Below, one piece after another: positions 57,565 to 64,000 of a DNA stretch of 64,000 nucleotides. The position numbers and the translations under genes were made by a program. The stretch is from the NCBI RefSeq assembly GCF_000145035.1, contig NC_014387.1, positions 1,000,276 through 1,064,275 of the forward strand, written 5' to 3'. The stretch is from Butyrivibrio proteoclasticus B316. GTDB lineage: Bacteria; Bacillota; Clostridia; Lachnospirales; Lachnospiraceae. Position 1 is the stretch's first letter. Each line of letters opens with the position of its first letter. The notes under the pieces were generated by a model. It had not been told where the DNA came from, did no database searches, and was given only the letters and a program-made list of their open reading frames with translations.

Positions 57565-58407
57565 ATGGTAAAAGTATTGTCAGATAGTACGTGCGATCTG
57601 TCGCAGGAATTGATTAAAAAATACGATATTGGAATAATTCCACTTTACGTAAGACTAGGAGATGCTGAATATTTAGATGGAGTCAATATTTATCCGGAAC
57701 AACTCTACAAATGGTCTGATGAACATGGTGAGACGCCCAAGACGGCTGCACCTGGCATAGATGATATTTCTAAATATCTGGATCCGGCAAGCTCTGATGA
57801 GTACATCATATTTACTATCTCTTCTTCTATGTCAGCAAGCTATAACAATGTGAAGCTCGCCGCAGAAGATATGGATATGTCTGACAGGGTTCATGTCATT
57901 GATTCGGCAAACCTTTCAACAGGAATCGGACTTTTGGTGGTACGTGCTGCGGAGCTGGTAAAAGAGGGAAAAACTGCAGAAGAGATTGTTGCGGAAATAG
58001 AGGCTCTTAAAGGTAAAGTTCGTGCCAGTTTTGTTATAGATACCCTTGTATATTTGCATAGGGGAGGGCGCTGCTCAGGACTTGCTGCACTTTTGGGTAC
58101 TGCACTTAAGCTTCATCCGCGCATAGCGGTAGCTGACGGTGCTATGCATCCGGAAAAGAAATATCGCGGATCAAGTAAGAAATATGTACTTGATTATGTA
58201 AAGGATATGGAAAATGATCTACGAAATGCAAGACCGGAGCGAGTATTTATAACCCACTCCGGATGCGATAGAGATATAGTTAAAAATGTAAAAGAATACC
58301 TGGAGGGCCTTGGAATTTTTGCCGAAATTCTCGAGACCAGAGCAGGAAGTGTTGTTTCATCTCACTGTGGTCCGGGTACTCTGGGCGTGCTGTTCATTGC
58401 TAGATAG
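57565..58407 (+). CDS. DegV family fatty-acid-binding protein
   Basis: A 280-residue protein of the DegV family. It starts VKVLSDSTCDLS. TAAPGIDDISKYL follows, then ISSSMSASYNN and DSANLSTGIGLLVVRAAELV, with the typical LHRGGRCSGLAALLGTALKLHP and the C-terminal GPGTLGVLFIAR. DegV/FakB-type proteins hold a fatty acid for phosphorylation by FakA. Which lipid is bound, and whether this one works with FakA, cannot be told. GGAGGAG gives a good ribosome site. It closes the run of small-enzyme genes. Confidence 0.92.
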   Translation: MVKVLSDSTCDLSQELIKKYDIGIIPLYVRLGDAEYLDGVNIYPEQLYKWSDEHGETPKTAAPGIDDISKYLDPASSDEYIIFTISSSMSASYNNVKLAAEDMDMSDRVHVIDSANLSTGIGLLVVRAAELVKEGKTAEEIVAEIEALKGKVRASFVIDTLVYLHRGGRCSGLAALLGTALKLHPRIAVADGAMHPEKKYRGSSKKYVLDYVKDMENDLRNARPERVFITHSGCDRDIVKNVKEYLEGLGIFAEILETRAGSVVSSHCGPGTLGVLFIAR

Positions 58408-58534
58408 TGTCTTACAGTAAAAATTGATACATAAAGATAAAATGGCAGAAGCTTCCGGCCATCACAAAAAGATGGAAGATCACATGAGAACCAAAATAAA
58501 GATGCCTGTTGCAGCCTGTAACAAAAAATATTAC

Positions 58535-58563
58535 TTGATGTGCTATGAATGAAAAGGTATTAT
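58535..58563 (+). promoter_or_regulatory. Candidate promoter of pyrE
   Basis: TTGATG (58535-58540), a 17-base spacer, and TATTAT (58558-58563, running into TATAAT). It leaves a leader of about 75 bases before the ATG at 58644. No attenuator hairpin with a T tract is seen in the leader. Confidence 0.5.
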
Positions 58564-58643
58564 AATCAATGATTGGGTGACAAAGCATATTTAAGATTTA
58601 ATAGTTTATAAATTGTTGTCGTGGATAAAGGAGGTTTTGTGGT

Positions 58644-59321
58644 ATGGAGAGATATAAGGAAGAGTTTATCGAATTTATGGTAGACAGTAATGTCCTTAAG
58701 TTTGGAGAGTTTACACTTAAGAGCGGACGTAAATCACCGTTCTTTATGAATGCAGGAGCTTATGTTACAGGCTCTCAGCTTCGCAAGCTCGGTGAGTATT
58801 ATGCCAGAGCTATTCATGATACCTTTGGCCTTGAGTTTGATGTTCTCTTTGGACCTGCATATAAGGGTATTCCACTTTCTGTAGTTACAAGCGTAGCTAT
58901 CAGCGAACTCTACGGTAGAGAGATCAGATATTGTTCCAATAGAAAAGAAATCAAGGATCATGGAGATAAGGGTATCCTTCTTGGCTCCAAGCTTCGTGAT
59001 GGCGACCGTGTTCTTATCATAGAGGATGTAACAACATCCGGTAAGTCTATTGAGGAGACTGTGCCTATTATTCAGGAGCAGGCTGACTGCGATATCGTAG
59101 GACTTATGGTATCCCTCAACAGACAGGAAAAGGGCCTTGAGACAGACATGAGCGCTCTTGATGAAATCAAAGAGAGATATGGCTTTAGCGCTAATGCTAT
59201 CGTTACTATGGACGATGTTGTCAGCTATCTCTATAACAGACCTATTGATGGCGAAGTTATCATCAACAAGGATATTAAGAAGGCAATTGATGCTTATTAT
59301 AGTGAGTACGGTGCCAAGTAA
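58644..59321 (+). CDS. pyrE: Orotate phosphoribosyltransferase
   Basis: A 225-residue enzyme that joins orotate to PRPP, giving orotidine monophosphate for PyrF. It has KFGEFTLKSGRKSPFFMNAGAY at the N-terminus, FGPAYKGIPLSVVTS, the lysines in RKEIKDHGDKG, and the PRPP-binding motif VLIIEDVTTSGKSIEET. This is the type I form of about 220 residues. AGGAGG is the ribosome site. It has its own probable promoter, and a small membrane-protein gene follows after 36 bp. Confidence 0.95.
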   Translation: MERYKEEFIEFMVDSNVLKFGEFTLKSGRKSPFFMNAGAYVTGSQLRKLGEYYARAIHDTFGLEFDVLFGPAYKGIPLSVVTSVAISELYGREIRYCSNRKEIKDHGDKGILLGSKLRDGDRVLIIEDVTTSGKSIEETVPIIQEQADCDIVGLMVSLNRQEKGLETDMSALDEIKERYGFSANAIVTMDDVVSYLYNRPIDGEVIINKDIKKAIDAYYSEYGAK

Positions 59322-59357
59322 TCTGATGAAATAGGTTGCAAACAGGAGGGAATCATA

Positions 59358-59510
59358 ATGGACGAGCATACATATAAGGTACTTGGTGGAACAGGCGGAC
59401 TTAACATTGCATTTGGAGTTATCTCAATAGTTGCCGGAATTGCAACAGGGGTTCTCCTTATCATCAGCGGAGCCAAGCTTCTTGGCAGCAGGAAGAGAAT
59501 TATCATCTGA
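59358..59510 (+). CDS. Small one-helix membrane protein (50 residues)
   Basis: A 50-residue reading frame with AGGAGGG about eight bases before its ATG. After MDEHTYKVLGGTGGLNI it has one long hydrophobic helix rich in Gly, Ile and Val, then a basic tail (GSRKRIII). By the positive-inside rule the C-terminus is cytoplasmic. It lies between pyrE and another small membrane-protein gene. Short genes of this kind are easily missed. The function is unknown. Confidence 0.7.
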   Translation: MDEHTYKVLGGTGGLNIAFGVISIVAGIATGVLLIISGAKLLGSRKRIII

Positions 59511-59585
59511 GCGATATAAGGAATGAGTAAATCCAGTTTTGGGCTTGCACAAAAAACAATCCGTATATCGCGGAGTAGTTAGTAT

Positions 59586-59951
59586 ATGTCTAAGAAAAAG
59601 AGTAAATTCAAATTTCACATTAAGAGACTTGAACCTGTCAGAGATAAGTACATGTTCACAGATAACAGACACCCTGAAAAAGGCATTATAAGTGCCGTTT
59701 TGGGGTGTATATCAGTGACCACATATGTTCTTGCTGTATTATTCACTTACAATAATGGTGGAGAGGCTCTAATACAATACGCCGCAGCTGGTTTTGTTGC
59801 GGCGATATTTTCTGTTGCGGGTCTGATACTTGGTATCATGTCCAGAACAGAAAAAGATATTTTTAAACTTTTTCCAAACCTGGGTATTATTCTTAATTCC
59901 CTTGCTGTTGCATTTGTAGTTTTTTTAATAGTGCTGAATTTCGTGGCTTGA
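59586..59951 (+). CDS. Small multi-pass membrane protein, probably DUF6142-like
   Basis: A 121-residue protein with a basic N-terminus (SKKKSKFKFHIKRL) and three membrane helices (about 35-57, 64-86, 97-119). The middle motif GLILGIMSRTEKDIFKLFPNLGIILNSLAV is typical of small Firmicute membrane proteins of the DUF4190/DUF6142 kind. I am unsure of the exact family. It follows the 50-residue protein by 75 bp and precedes the aminopeptidase by 46 bp. Confidence 0.7.
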   Translation: MSKKKSKFKFHIKRLEPVRDKYMFTDNRHPEKGIISAVLGCISVTTYVLAVLFTYNNGGEALIQYAAAGFVAAIFSVAGLILGIMSRTEKDIFKLFPNLGIILNSLAVAFVVFLIVLNFVA

Positions 59952-59997
59952 ATAGCCCAAGATGAGCATAATAGTTTTTAGAAAGAATGGTTTTAAT

Positions 59998-62100
59998 ATG
60001 AGCAATAACGAAGAATTGATTTATGAATTTGAGAGCGGAAAAGAAGTTCTCTCAGAGCGTTATCAGCTTGCGGTAGAAAGATTAAACAGCATGGCTGATG
60101 AGCATCTTTCAGATGAGAAATATGACAAGTACTTCCATTTTGTCAGAGATTTCCTTCTCATGGTGGATGAAGCCTATAGTTTCGTACAGGATGGATCATT
60201 TGACAAAGCGTCTATGGACGAGCTTGCTGCTCAGAACAAGAAGCTTTATCAGGACATTCTTCCCGAGAATTATGCAAATAGCTATGGAAATCCGACTTTT
60301 GCTTGTCAGGTTTTTGGAGATGATTTCGGACATCTTCTCTCAGCTCTTTACTATGAAGTAAGAGGCCTTATAGTATATGCATTTAAGGGAGATATGTTCA
60401 ATCTTACTACAATGCTTGAACTTTTCCTTGAAGTATATGGCCAGTTTGTATCTGCAGACCAGGCCGGAAAAATTCCTGCATATGAGGAAGTCAGAAAGAC
60501 TCTTTACTGGTATGGAAGCGACTACGCTGAGGAAATGAGACAGATAGGCTTTGCTGAGATGGTTGTTTCTGATACCAATTTTGTAAGAGATATCGTTACA
60601 AGTGCGGATCTTACAGATCTTCGCTATCTTTACAGATTCGGAGAATATGTAACTGATAATGAGATTAAGACAGCGCAGCATTTGAACAGCCTTACTCAGG
60701 AAGAAATAGATAAGCTTGCAACAACCTTTACAGAGGGTTATCGCATCGGCTTTGCCATGACCGGCAAGGATATCACTATCAAGAAGACAGCAGGTCTTCA
60801 TTATAATCTTGGTTTTGAGAGAATGATCAAAAAAGCGATTGAGAATCTTGAGGCTATTGACCTTAAGTCTACAATTTCTCTTGCGCCAAGCAGTATTTTT
60901 GCTATATCTTCAACTTCTGCAAGAGGCGGATTCTATGGAGCTATTCCTAACAAGCAGTATGACTACGACCACAAGGAAGATGTAGCTCTTTTCCTCGACA
61001 GTAACTATGTTACACGTAAGCTTGAGGCGGCAAGGGCAGCAGGTGAGATGTACAAGAAGGAAGCCAGGCTTTTTGGCGGTCCTGCGGTAATAGAAGTATT
61101 TGGAGAAAAGCCATTTTCTCCAAGCACCAATGAAAAGGCATTAAGACTCTCCAAGGCTCAGCAGAAGATGCTCAGCGACTATAGAGTTCAGAACAGCCTT
61201 ATCATGAATAATTACATCATCAACAAGGAGAGAAGCTTTACTATCATTTCGTTCCCTGTTCCTGAGATTGGTGACAACTTCAAGACTATTTTCGATGAGA
61301 CAGTAAGGATCAATACTCTTGATTACAAGCTGTATCAGACAATCCAGCAGAAGATAATCGATGTTCTTGATGAAGGAAGCTATGTAATAGTTAAGGGCAT
61401 GGGCGATAACCACACTCAGATGAAGGTTATGCTCCATGAACTTAGAGATAAGGCTAAGGAGACAAACTTTGAGAACTGCGTTGCAGATGTGAACATTCCT
61501 GTTGGAGAGGTGTTTACATCACCTGTCCTCAAGGGAACAGAGGGAACACTTCATGTTACAGGTGTTTATCTTGAAGGCCTCTACTACAAGAATCTTGAGA
61601 TCAAATTTGAAGATGGATGTATCGTAGATTACAACTGCAGCAATTTCGACACAGCAGAGGAAGGCAAGAAGTATATTAACGACAACATTCTCTTTAACCA
61701 TAAGACTCTTCCTATCGGAGAGTTTGCTATAGGAACCAATACAACTGCTTATGTTGTGGCTAGAAAATACAACATTGCAGACAAGCTTCCAATCCTCATT
61801 GCCGAGAAGACAGGACCTCACTTCGCTGTGGGAGATACCTGCTACTCTTATGAAGAGGATACAATTACATACAATCCTGATGGAAAGGCAATCATAGCAA
61901 GAGATAATGAGATTTCCATCAAGAGAAAGACTGATCCGGACAAGGCATATTTCAGTTGCCATACAGATATCACAATTCCATATGATGAACTTGGTGAGAT
62001 CACAGTAGTCAGGGAAGACGGTGAGACCAGAACCATCATCAAAAACGGCAGATTTGTTCTCGAAGGTACAGAAGAACTTAACAAGCCTATGGATGAATAA
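59998..62100 (+). CDS. M29-type aminopeptidase with long N-terminal extension
   Basis: A 700-residue protein. The C-terminal 350 residues match M29 (thermophilic-type) aminopeptidases: VIVKGMGDNHTQMKVML, PVGEVFTSPVLKGTEGTLHV, IGEFAIGTNTTAY, AEKTGPHFAVGDTCYSYEED, and a final DITIPYDELGEITV. Metal-binding Glu, His and Asp residues are in these blocks. Classical M29 enzymes have about 370-415 residues. Here some 300 extra N-terminal residues form a mostly helical region of unknown role. It should remove N-terminal amino acids from peptides in the cytoplasm. I start at the ATG at 59998; an in-frame ATG at 59962 has no ribosome site. A strong terminator follows. Confidence 0.85.
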   Translation: MSNNEELIYEFESGKEVLSERYQLAVERLNSMADEHLSDEKYDKYFHFVRDFLLMVDEAYSFVQDGSFDKASMDELAAQNKKLYQDILPENYANSYGNPTFACQVFGDDFGHLLSALYYEVRGLIVYAFKGDMFNLTTMLELFLEVYGQFVSADQAGKIPAYEEVRKTLYWYGSDYAEEMRQIGFAEMVVSDTNFVRDIVTSADLTDLRYLYRFGEYVTDNEIKTAQHLNSLTQEEIDKLATTFTEGYRIGFAMTGKDITIKKTAGLHYNLGFERMIKKAIENLEAIDLKSTISLAPSSIFAISSTSARGGFYGAIPNKQYDYDHKEDVALFLDSNYVTRKLEAARAAGEMYKKEARLFGGPAVIEVFGEKPFSPSTNEKALRLSKAQQKMLSDYRVQNSLIMNNYIINKERSFTIISFPVPEIGDNFKTIFDETVRINTLDYKLYQTIQQKIIDVLDEGSYVIVKGMGDNHTQMKVMLHELRDKAKETNFENCVADVNIPVGEVFTSPVLKGTEGTLHVTGVYLEGLYYKNLEIKFEDGCIVDYNCSNFDTAEEGKKYINDNILFNHKTLPIGEFAIGTNTTAYVVARKYNIADKLPILIAEKTGPHFAVGDTCYSYEEDTITYNPDGKAIIARDNEISIKRKTDPDKAYFSCHTDITIPYDELGEITVVREDGETRTIIKNGRFVLEGTEELNKPMDE

Positions 62101-62195
62101 TTTGATAAATTGTGGCAAAAATATAGGTAGCACTAAATCTGGTGGTATGTTATGATACTAGGGATTTAAGACTACCATATATAAGTAAGATTTAT

Positions 62196-62259
62196 AAAGT
62201 CCGTGGTCCTGAATATATGAGCACGGCATGTGTTTTATATTTGGACCACGGACTTTTTT
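62196..62259 (+). terminator. Terminator after the aminopeptidase gene
   Basis: AAAGTCCGTGGTCC / GGACCACGGACTTT forms a perfect 14-bp stem with a 33-base loop, followed by TTT. The T run is shared with the left arm of the palindrome that follows. Confidence 0.88.
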
Positions 62260-62290
62260 ATAAGATAGGAAATTCCTATCTTATAAAAAA
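62254..62290. repeat. Perfect 37-bp palindrome
   Basis: TTTTTTATAAGATAGGAA and its exact reverse complement lie on either side of a single A: two 18-bp arms with no mismatch. It directly continues the T run of the preceding terminator, and its right arm ends in AAAAAA. It could act as a second terminator read in either direction, or as a strong cruciform-prone site. Confidence 0.8.
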
Positions 62291-62324
62291 GCTCTATGTA
62301 TGCGCACTCGCGCGCTAGGAATAT

Positions 62325-62376
62325 GTTGCATAAAATGCAACCGCGCTCGGCGCGTGAATGTCGCAAGCGACATTCA
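62325..62376. repeat. Two hairpins in a GC-rich patch before purE
   Basis: GTTGCAT-AAA-ATGCAAC (62325-62341) and TGAATGTCGC-AA-GCGACATTCA (62355-62376) are perfect stems. CGCGCGC before the first and GCGCTCGGCGCG between them can pair to enclose the first. The GC content contrasts with the AT-rich surroundings, suggesting a conserved RNA structure or an inserted repeat. Confidence 0.65.
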
Positions 62377-62432
62377 TTTTCATATGCTAATGACCAAGAG
62401 TTTGATTATAACAAATATCATGGAGGAATATT

Positions 62433-62933
62433 ATGGCACAAGTAGGAATTGTGATGGGGAGTGATTCTGATATGCCTGTTATGGCCAAGGCCGCAGACAT
62501 TCTGGATCAGCTTGGTATCTCGTATGAGATGCGTATTATTTCAGCACACAGAGAACCCGATGAGTTCTTTGAGTACGCCAGAACAGCAGAGGAGAAAGGC
62601 TTCAAGGTGATCATTGCCGGTGCTGGTATGGCAGCTCACCTTCCGGGAATGTGTGCAGCTATTTTCCCAATGCCGGTCATCGGCATTCCTATGCATACTA
62701 CCTCTCTCGGTGGTAGAGATTCCCTTTACAGTATAGTTCAGATGCCAACAGGAATTCCTGTTGCAACTGTTGCCATTAATGGCGGTGCAAATGCTGGTAT
62801 TCTTGCAGCCAAGATACTTGCTACAAGCGATGCAGCACTTTTACAGAAACTTAAAAGTTATACAAACACGCTTAAAGAAAGCGTCATAGAGAAAGACAAG
62901 CGCTTACAGGAAACCGGATATAAAAATTATTAA
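62433..62933 (+). CDS. purE: 5-(carboxyamino)imidazole ribonucleotide mutase
   Basis: A 166-residue class I PurE that shifts the carboxyl group of N5-CAIR to give CAIR in purine synthesis. It has VGIVMGSDSDMPVM, ISAHREPDEFFEYA with the catalytic histidine, and AGAGMAAHLPGM. Then come GIPMHTTSLGGRDSLYSIVQMPTGIPVATVAINGGANAG. Length is normal. No purK (N5-CAIR synthase) is in the window. GGAGGAATATT is the ribosome site. purM follows after 26 bp, so they form one unit. Confidence 0.95.
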   Translation: MAQVGIVMGSDSDMPVMAKAADILDQLGISYEMRIISAHREPDEFFEYARTAEEKGFKVIIAGAGMAAHLPGMCAAIFPMPVIGIPMHTTSLGGRDSLYSIVQMPTGIPVATVAINGGANAGILAAKILATSDAALLQKLKSYTNTLKESVIEKDKRLQETGYKNY

Positions 62934-62959
62934 TCACTAAGTGATGGAGGAGTTATATT

Positions 62960-63991
62960 ATGGCATTGGATTACAAGAAGGCAGGCGTTGATATTGAGGC
63001 AGGCTACAAGTCTGTTGAGCTCATGAAGGAGTACGTTAAGGGAACAATGAGACCTGAGGTACTTGGAGGACTTGGCGGATTTTCAGGAGCTTTTTCCCTC
63101 AGCAAGATAAAGGAAATGGAGGATCCGGTTCTTTTATCTGGAACTGATGGAGTAGGAACCAAGATTAAGCTGGCATTCCTTCTTGATAAGCACGACACCA
63201 TCGGAATTGATGCGGTTGCTATGTGCGTTAATGATGTTGCGTGTGCAGGTGGTGAGCCATTATTCTTCCTGGATTATATTGCATGTGGCAAGAATATTCC
63301 TGAGAAGATCGCAGCAATTGTTAAGGGTGTTGCCGAGGGCTGCAAGCAGTCAGATGCAGCACTTATCGGTGGTGAGACAGCTGAGCACCCTGATCTTATG
63401 CCGGAGGATGAGTACGATGTTGCAGGCTTTGCTGTTGGCGTTGTTGATCGTAAGGATATGATCGACGGCAGCACTATCAAGGACGGTGATGTACTTATTG
63501 GTGTTGCTTCAACAGGCGTTCACAGCAATGGATTTTCACTTGTTCGTAAGGTTTTCGAGATGACCAAGGAGAGTCTTGATACATATTATGACGAACTTGG
63601 TGCTACTCTTGGAGAAACTCTTTTAACTCCTACGAGAATCTACGTTAAGATGATGAAATCTATCAAGAATGCAGGTGTAAGGGTTAAGGGCTGCAGCCAT
63701 ATTACCGGCGGTGGTTTCTATGAGAATATTCCCAGAATGCTTCCTGATGGAATTAAGGCAGTTGTTGAGAAAAACAGCTATGATATACCTCCAATCTTTA
63801 CTCTTATGCAAAAGAAGGGACAGATTGAGGAACACATGATGTACAATACCTATAACATGGGACTTGGTATGGTCCTTGCTGTAGATCCTGCTGATGTTGA
63901 CAAGACACTTGATGCTATTAAGGCATCTGGTGATAAGGCCTGGGTCGTAGGTAAGTGTGTTTCAGGCGACAAGGGCGTTGAGCTTATTTGA
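62960..63991 (+). CDS. purM: Phosphoribosylformylglycinamidine cyclo-ligase (AIR synthetase)
   Basis: A 343-residue enzyme that closes the imidazole ring, turning FGAM (the PurL product) into AIR. It starts DYKKAGVDIEAGYKSVELMK. It has GLGGFSGAFSLSKIKEMEDPVLLSGTDGVGTKI, DAVAMCVNDVACAGGEPLFFLDYIACG, LIGGETAEHPDLMPEDEYDVAGFAVGVV and HITGGGFYENIPRML, which are the ATP- and substrate-binding blocks. It is complete, ending at TGA 63989-63991, nine bases from the window end. A further pur gene probably follows outside the window. Confidence 0.96.
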   Translation: MALDYKKAGVDIEAGYKSVELMKEYVKGTMRPEVLGGLGGFSGAFSLSKIKEMEDPVLLSGTDGVGTKIKLAFLLDKHDTIGIDAVAMCVNDVACAGGEPLFFLDYIACGKNIPEKIAAIVKGVAEGCKQSDAALIGGETAEHPDLMPEDEYDVAGFAVGVVDRKDMIDGSTIKDGDVLIGVASTGVHSNGFSLVRKVFEMTKESLDTYYDELGATLGETLLTPTRIYVKMMKSIKNAGVRVKGCSHITGGGFYENIPRMLPDGIKAVVEKNSYDIPPIFTLMQKKGQIEEHMMYNTYNMGLGMVLAVDPADVDKTLDAIKASGDKAWVVGKCVSGDKGVELI

Positions 63992-64000
63992 GCTCATCAG

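Larger units (their letters stand above)
62101..62432. other. Intergenic region between the aminopeptidase gene and purE
   Basis: This 332-bp gap has no reading frame. It holds the aminopeptidase terminator, a perfect 37-bp palindrome, and two small perfect hairpins in a GC-rich patch (CGCGCGC…GCGCTCGGCGCG), all listed separately. No purine or PRPP riboswitch consensus was recognised. GGAGG lies six bases before the purE ATG, and TTATAAC near 62411 may be a -10. Confidence 0.55.

Overview
The window looks like chromosome of a rumen/gut Lachnospiraceae bacterium, most likely Butyrivibrio or a close relative. This is inferred from a moderately AT-rich Firmicute gene style with strong AGGAGG ribosome sites, a family 3 glycosidase with swapped domain order of the kind known from Butyrivibrio, a group B [FeFe] hydrogenase, and large hybrid sensor kinases. 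No rRNA, tRNA or CRISPR array was found.

Region by region. (1) 1-6811: the end of a surface-polysaccharide cluster (glycosyltransferase tail, pyruvyl transferase, F420-hydrogenase-beta-like Fe-S protein, hexapeptide acetyltransferase, GT4 glycosyltransferase, Wzy-like polymerase, Wzx-like flippase), tightly packed and visibly more AT-rich than the rest. (2) 6812-12170: a rearranged accessory patch with a broken copy of the 5' part of an SGNH-hydrolase gene, a frameshifted IS4-type transposase between 16-bp direct repeats, the intact SGNH hydrolase, and two PD-(D/E)XK (Rpn-type) proteins with coiled-coil tails. (3) 12298-19984: glmS, a VanZ-like protein, UDP-glucose dehydrogenase, a membrane-anchored HAD phosphatase, an ECF sigma factor, and LysR and TetR regulators. 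(4) 20090-28750: purL, carA and carB, with a long rod-like inverted repeat between purL and carA. (5) 28866-39816: signalling. A hybrid histidine kinase with a two-receiver partner is followed by a lipoprotein, a frameshifted DUF1961 gene, aroQ, and a c-di-GMP gene set (CHASE-GGDEF cyclase, degenerate PAS-GGDEF-EAL protein, unknown protein). (6) 39955-44356: carboxylesterase plus GH3, probably plant-fibre degradation. (7) 44611-53982: small orphan genes, a YczE-like membrane protein, an orphan larB, remnants of an ABC importer, the [FeFe] hydrogenase, a second copy of the kinase/two-receiver module, and pyrF. (8) 54190-64000: a traX-like gene with REP-like repeats, a 63-bp-periodic palindrome array, a run of small enzymes (GNAT, HAD, HIT, phosphatase, DegV), pyrE, small membrane proteins, an enlarged M29 aminopeptidase, and purE-purM.

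Nucleotide synthesis is spread over the window as separate units (purL, carAB, pyrF, pyrE, purEM). Surface-sugar supply (glmS, ugd) lies close to the polysaccharide cluster. Signalling is unusually dense: two near-identical phosphorelay modules plus a c-di-GMP set. The observations I would follow first are the internal translation start with a strong ribosome site inside the Rpn gene (a candidate intragenic antitoxin), the 63-bp-periodic palindrome array upstream of the GNAT gene, the long hairpin between purL and carA, and the duplicated kinase/two-receiver module. All functional calls rest on reading the sequence and recognising families; no search was run.
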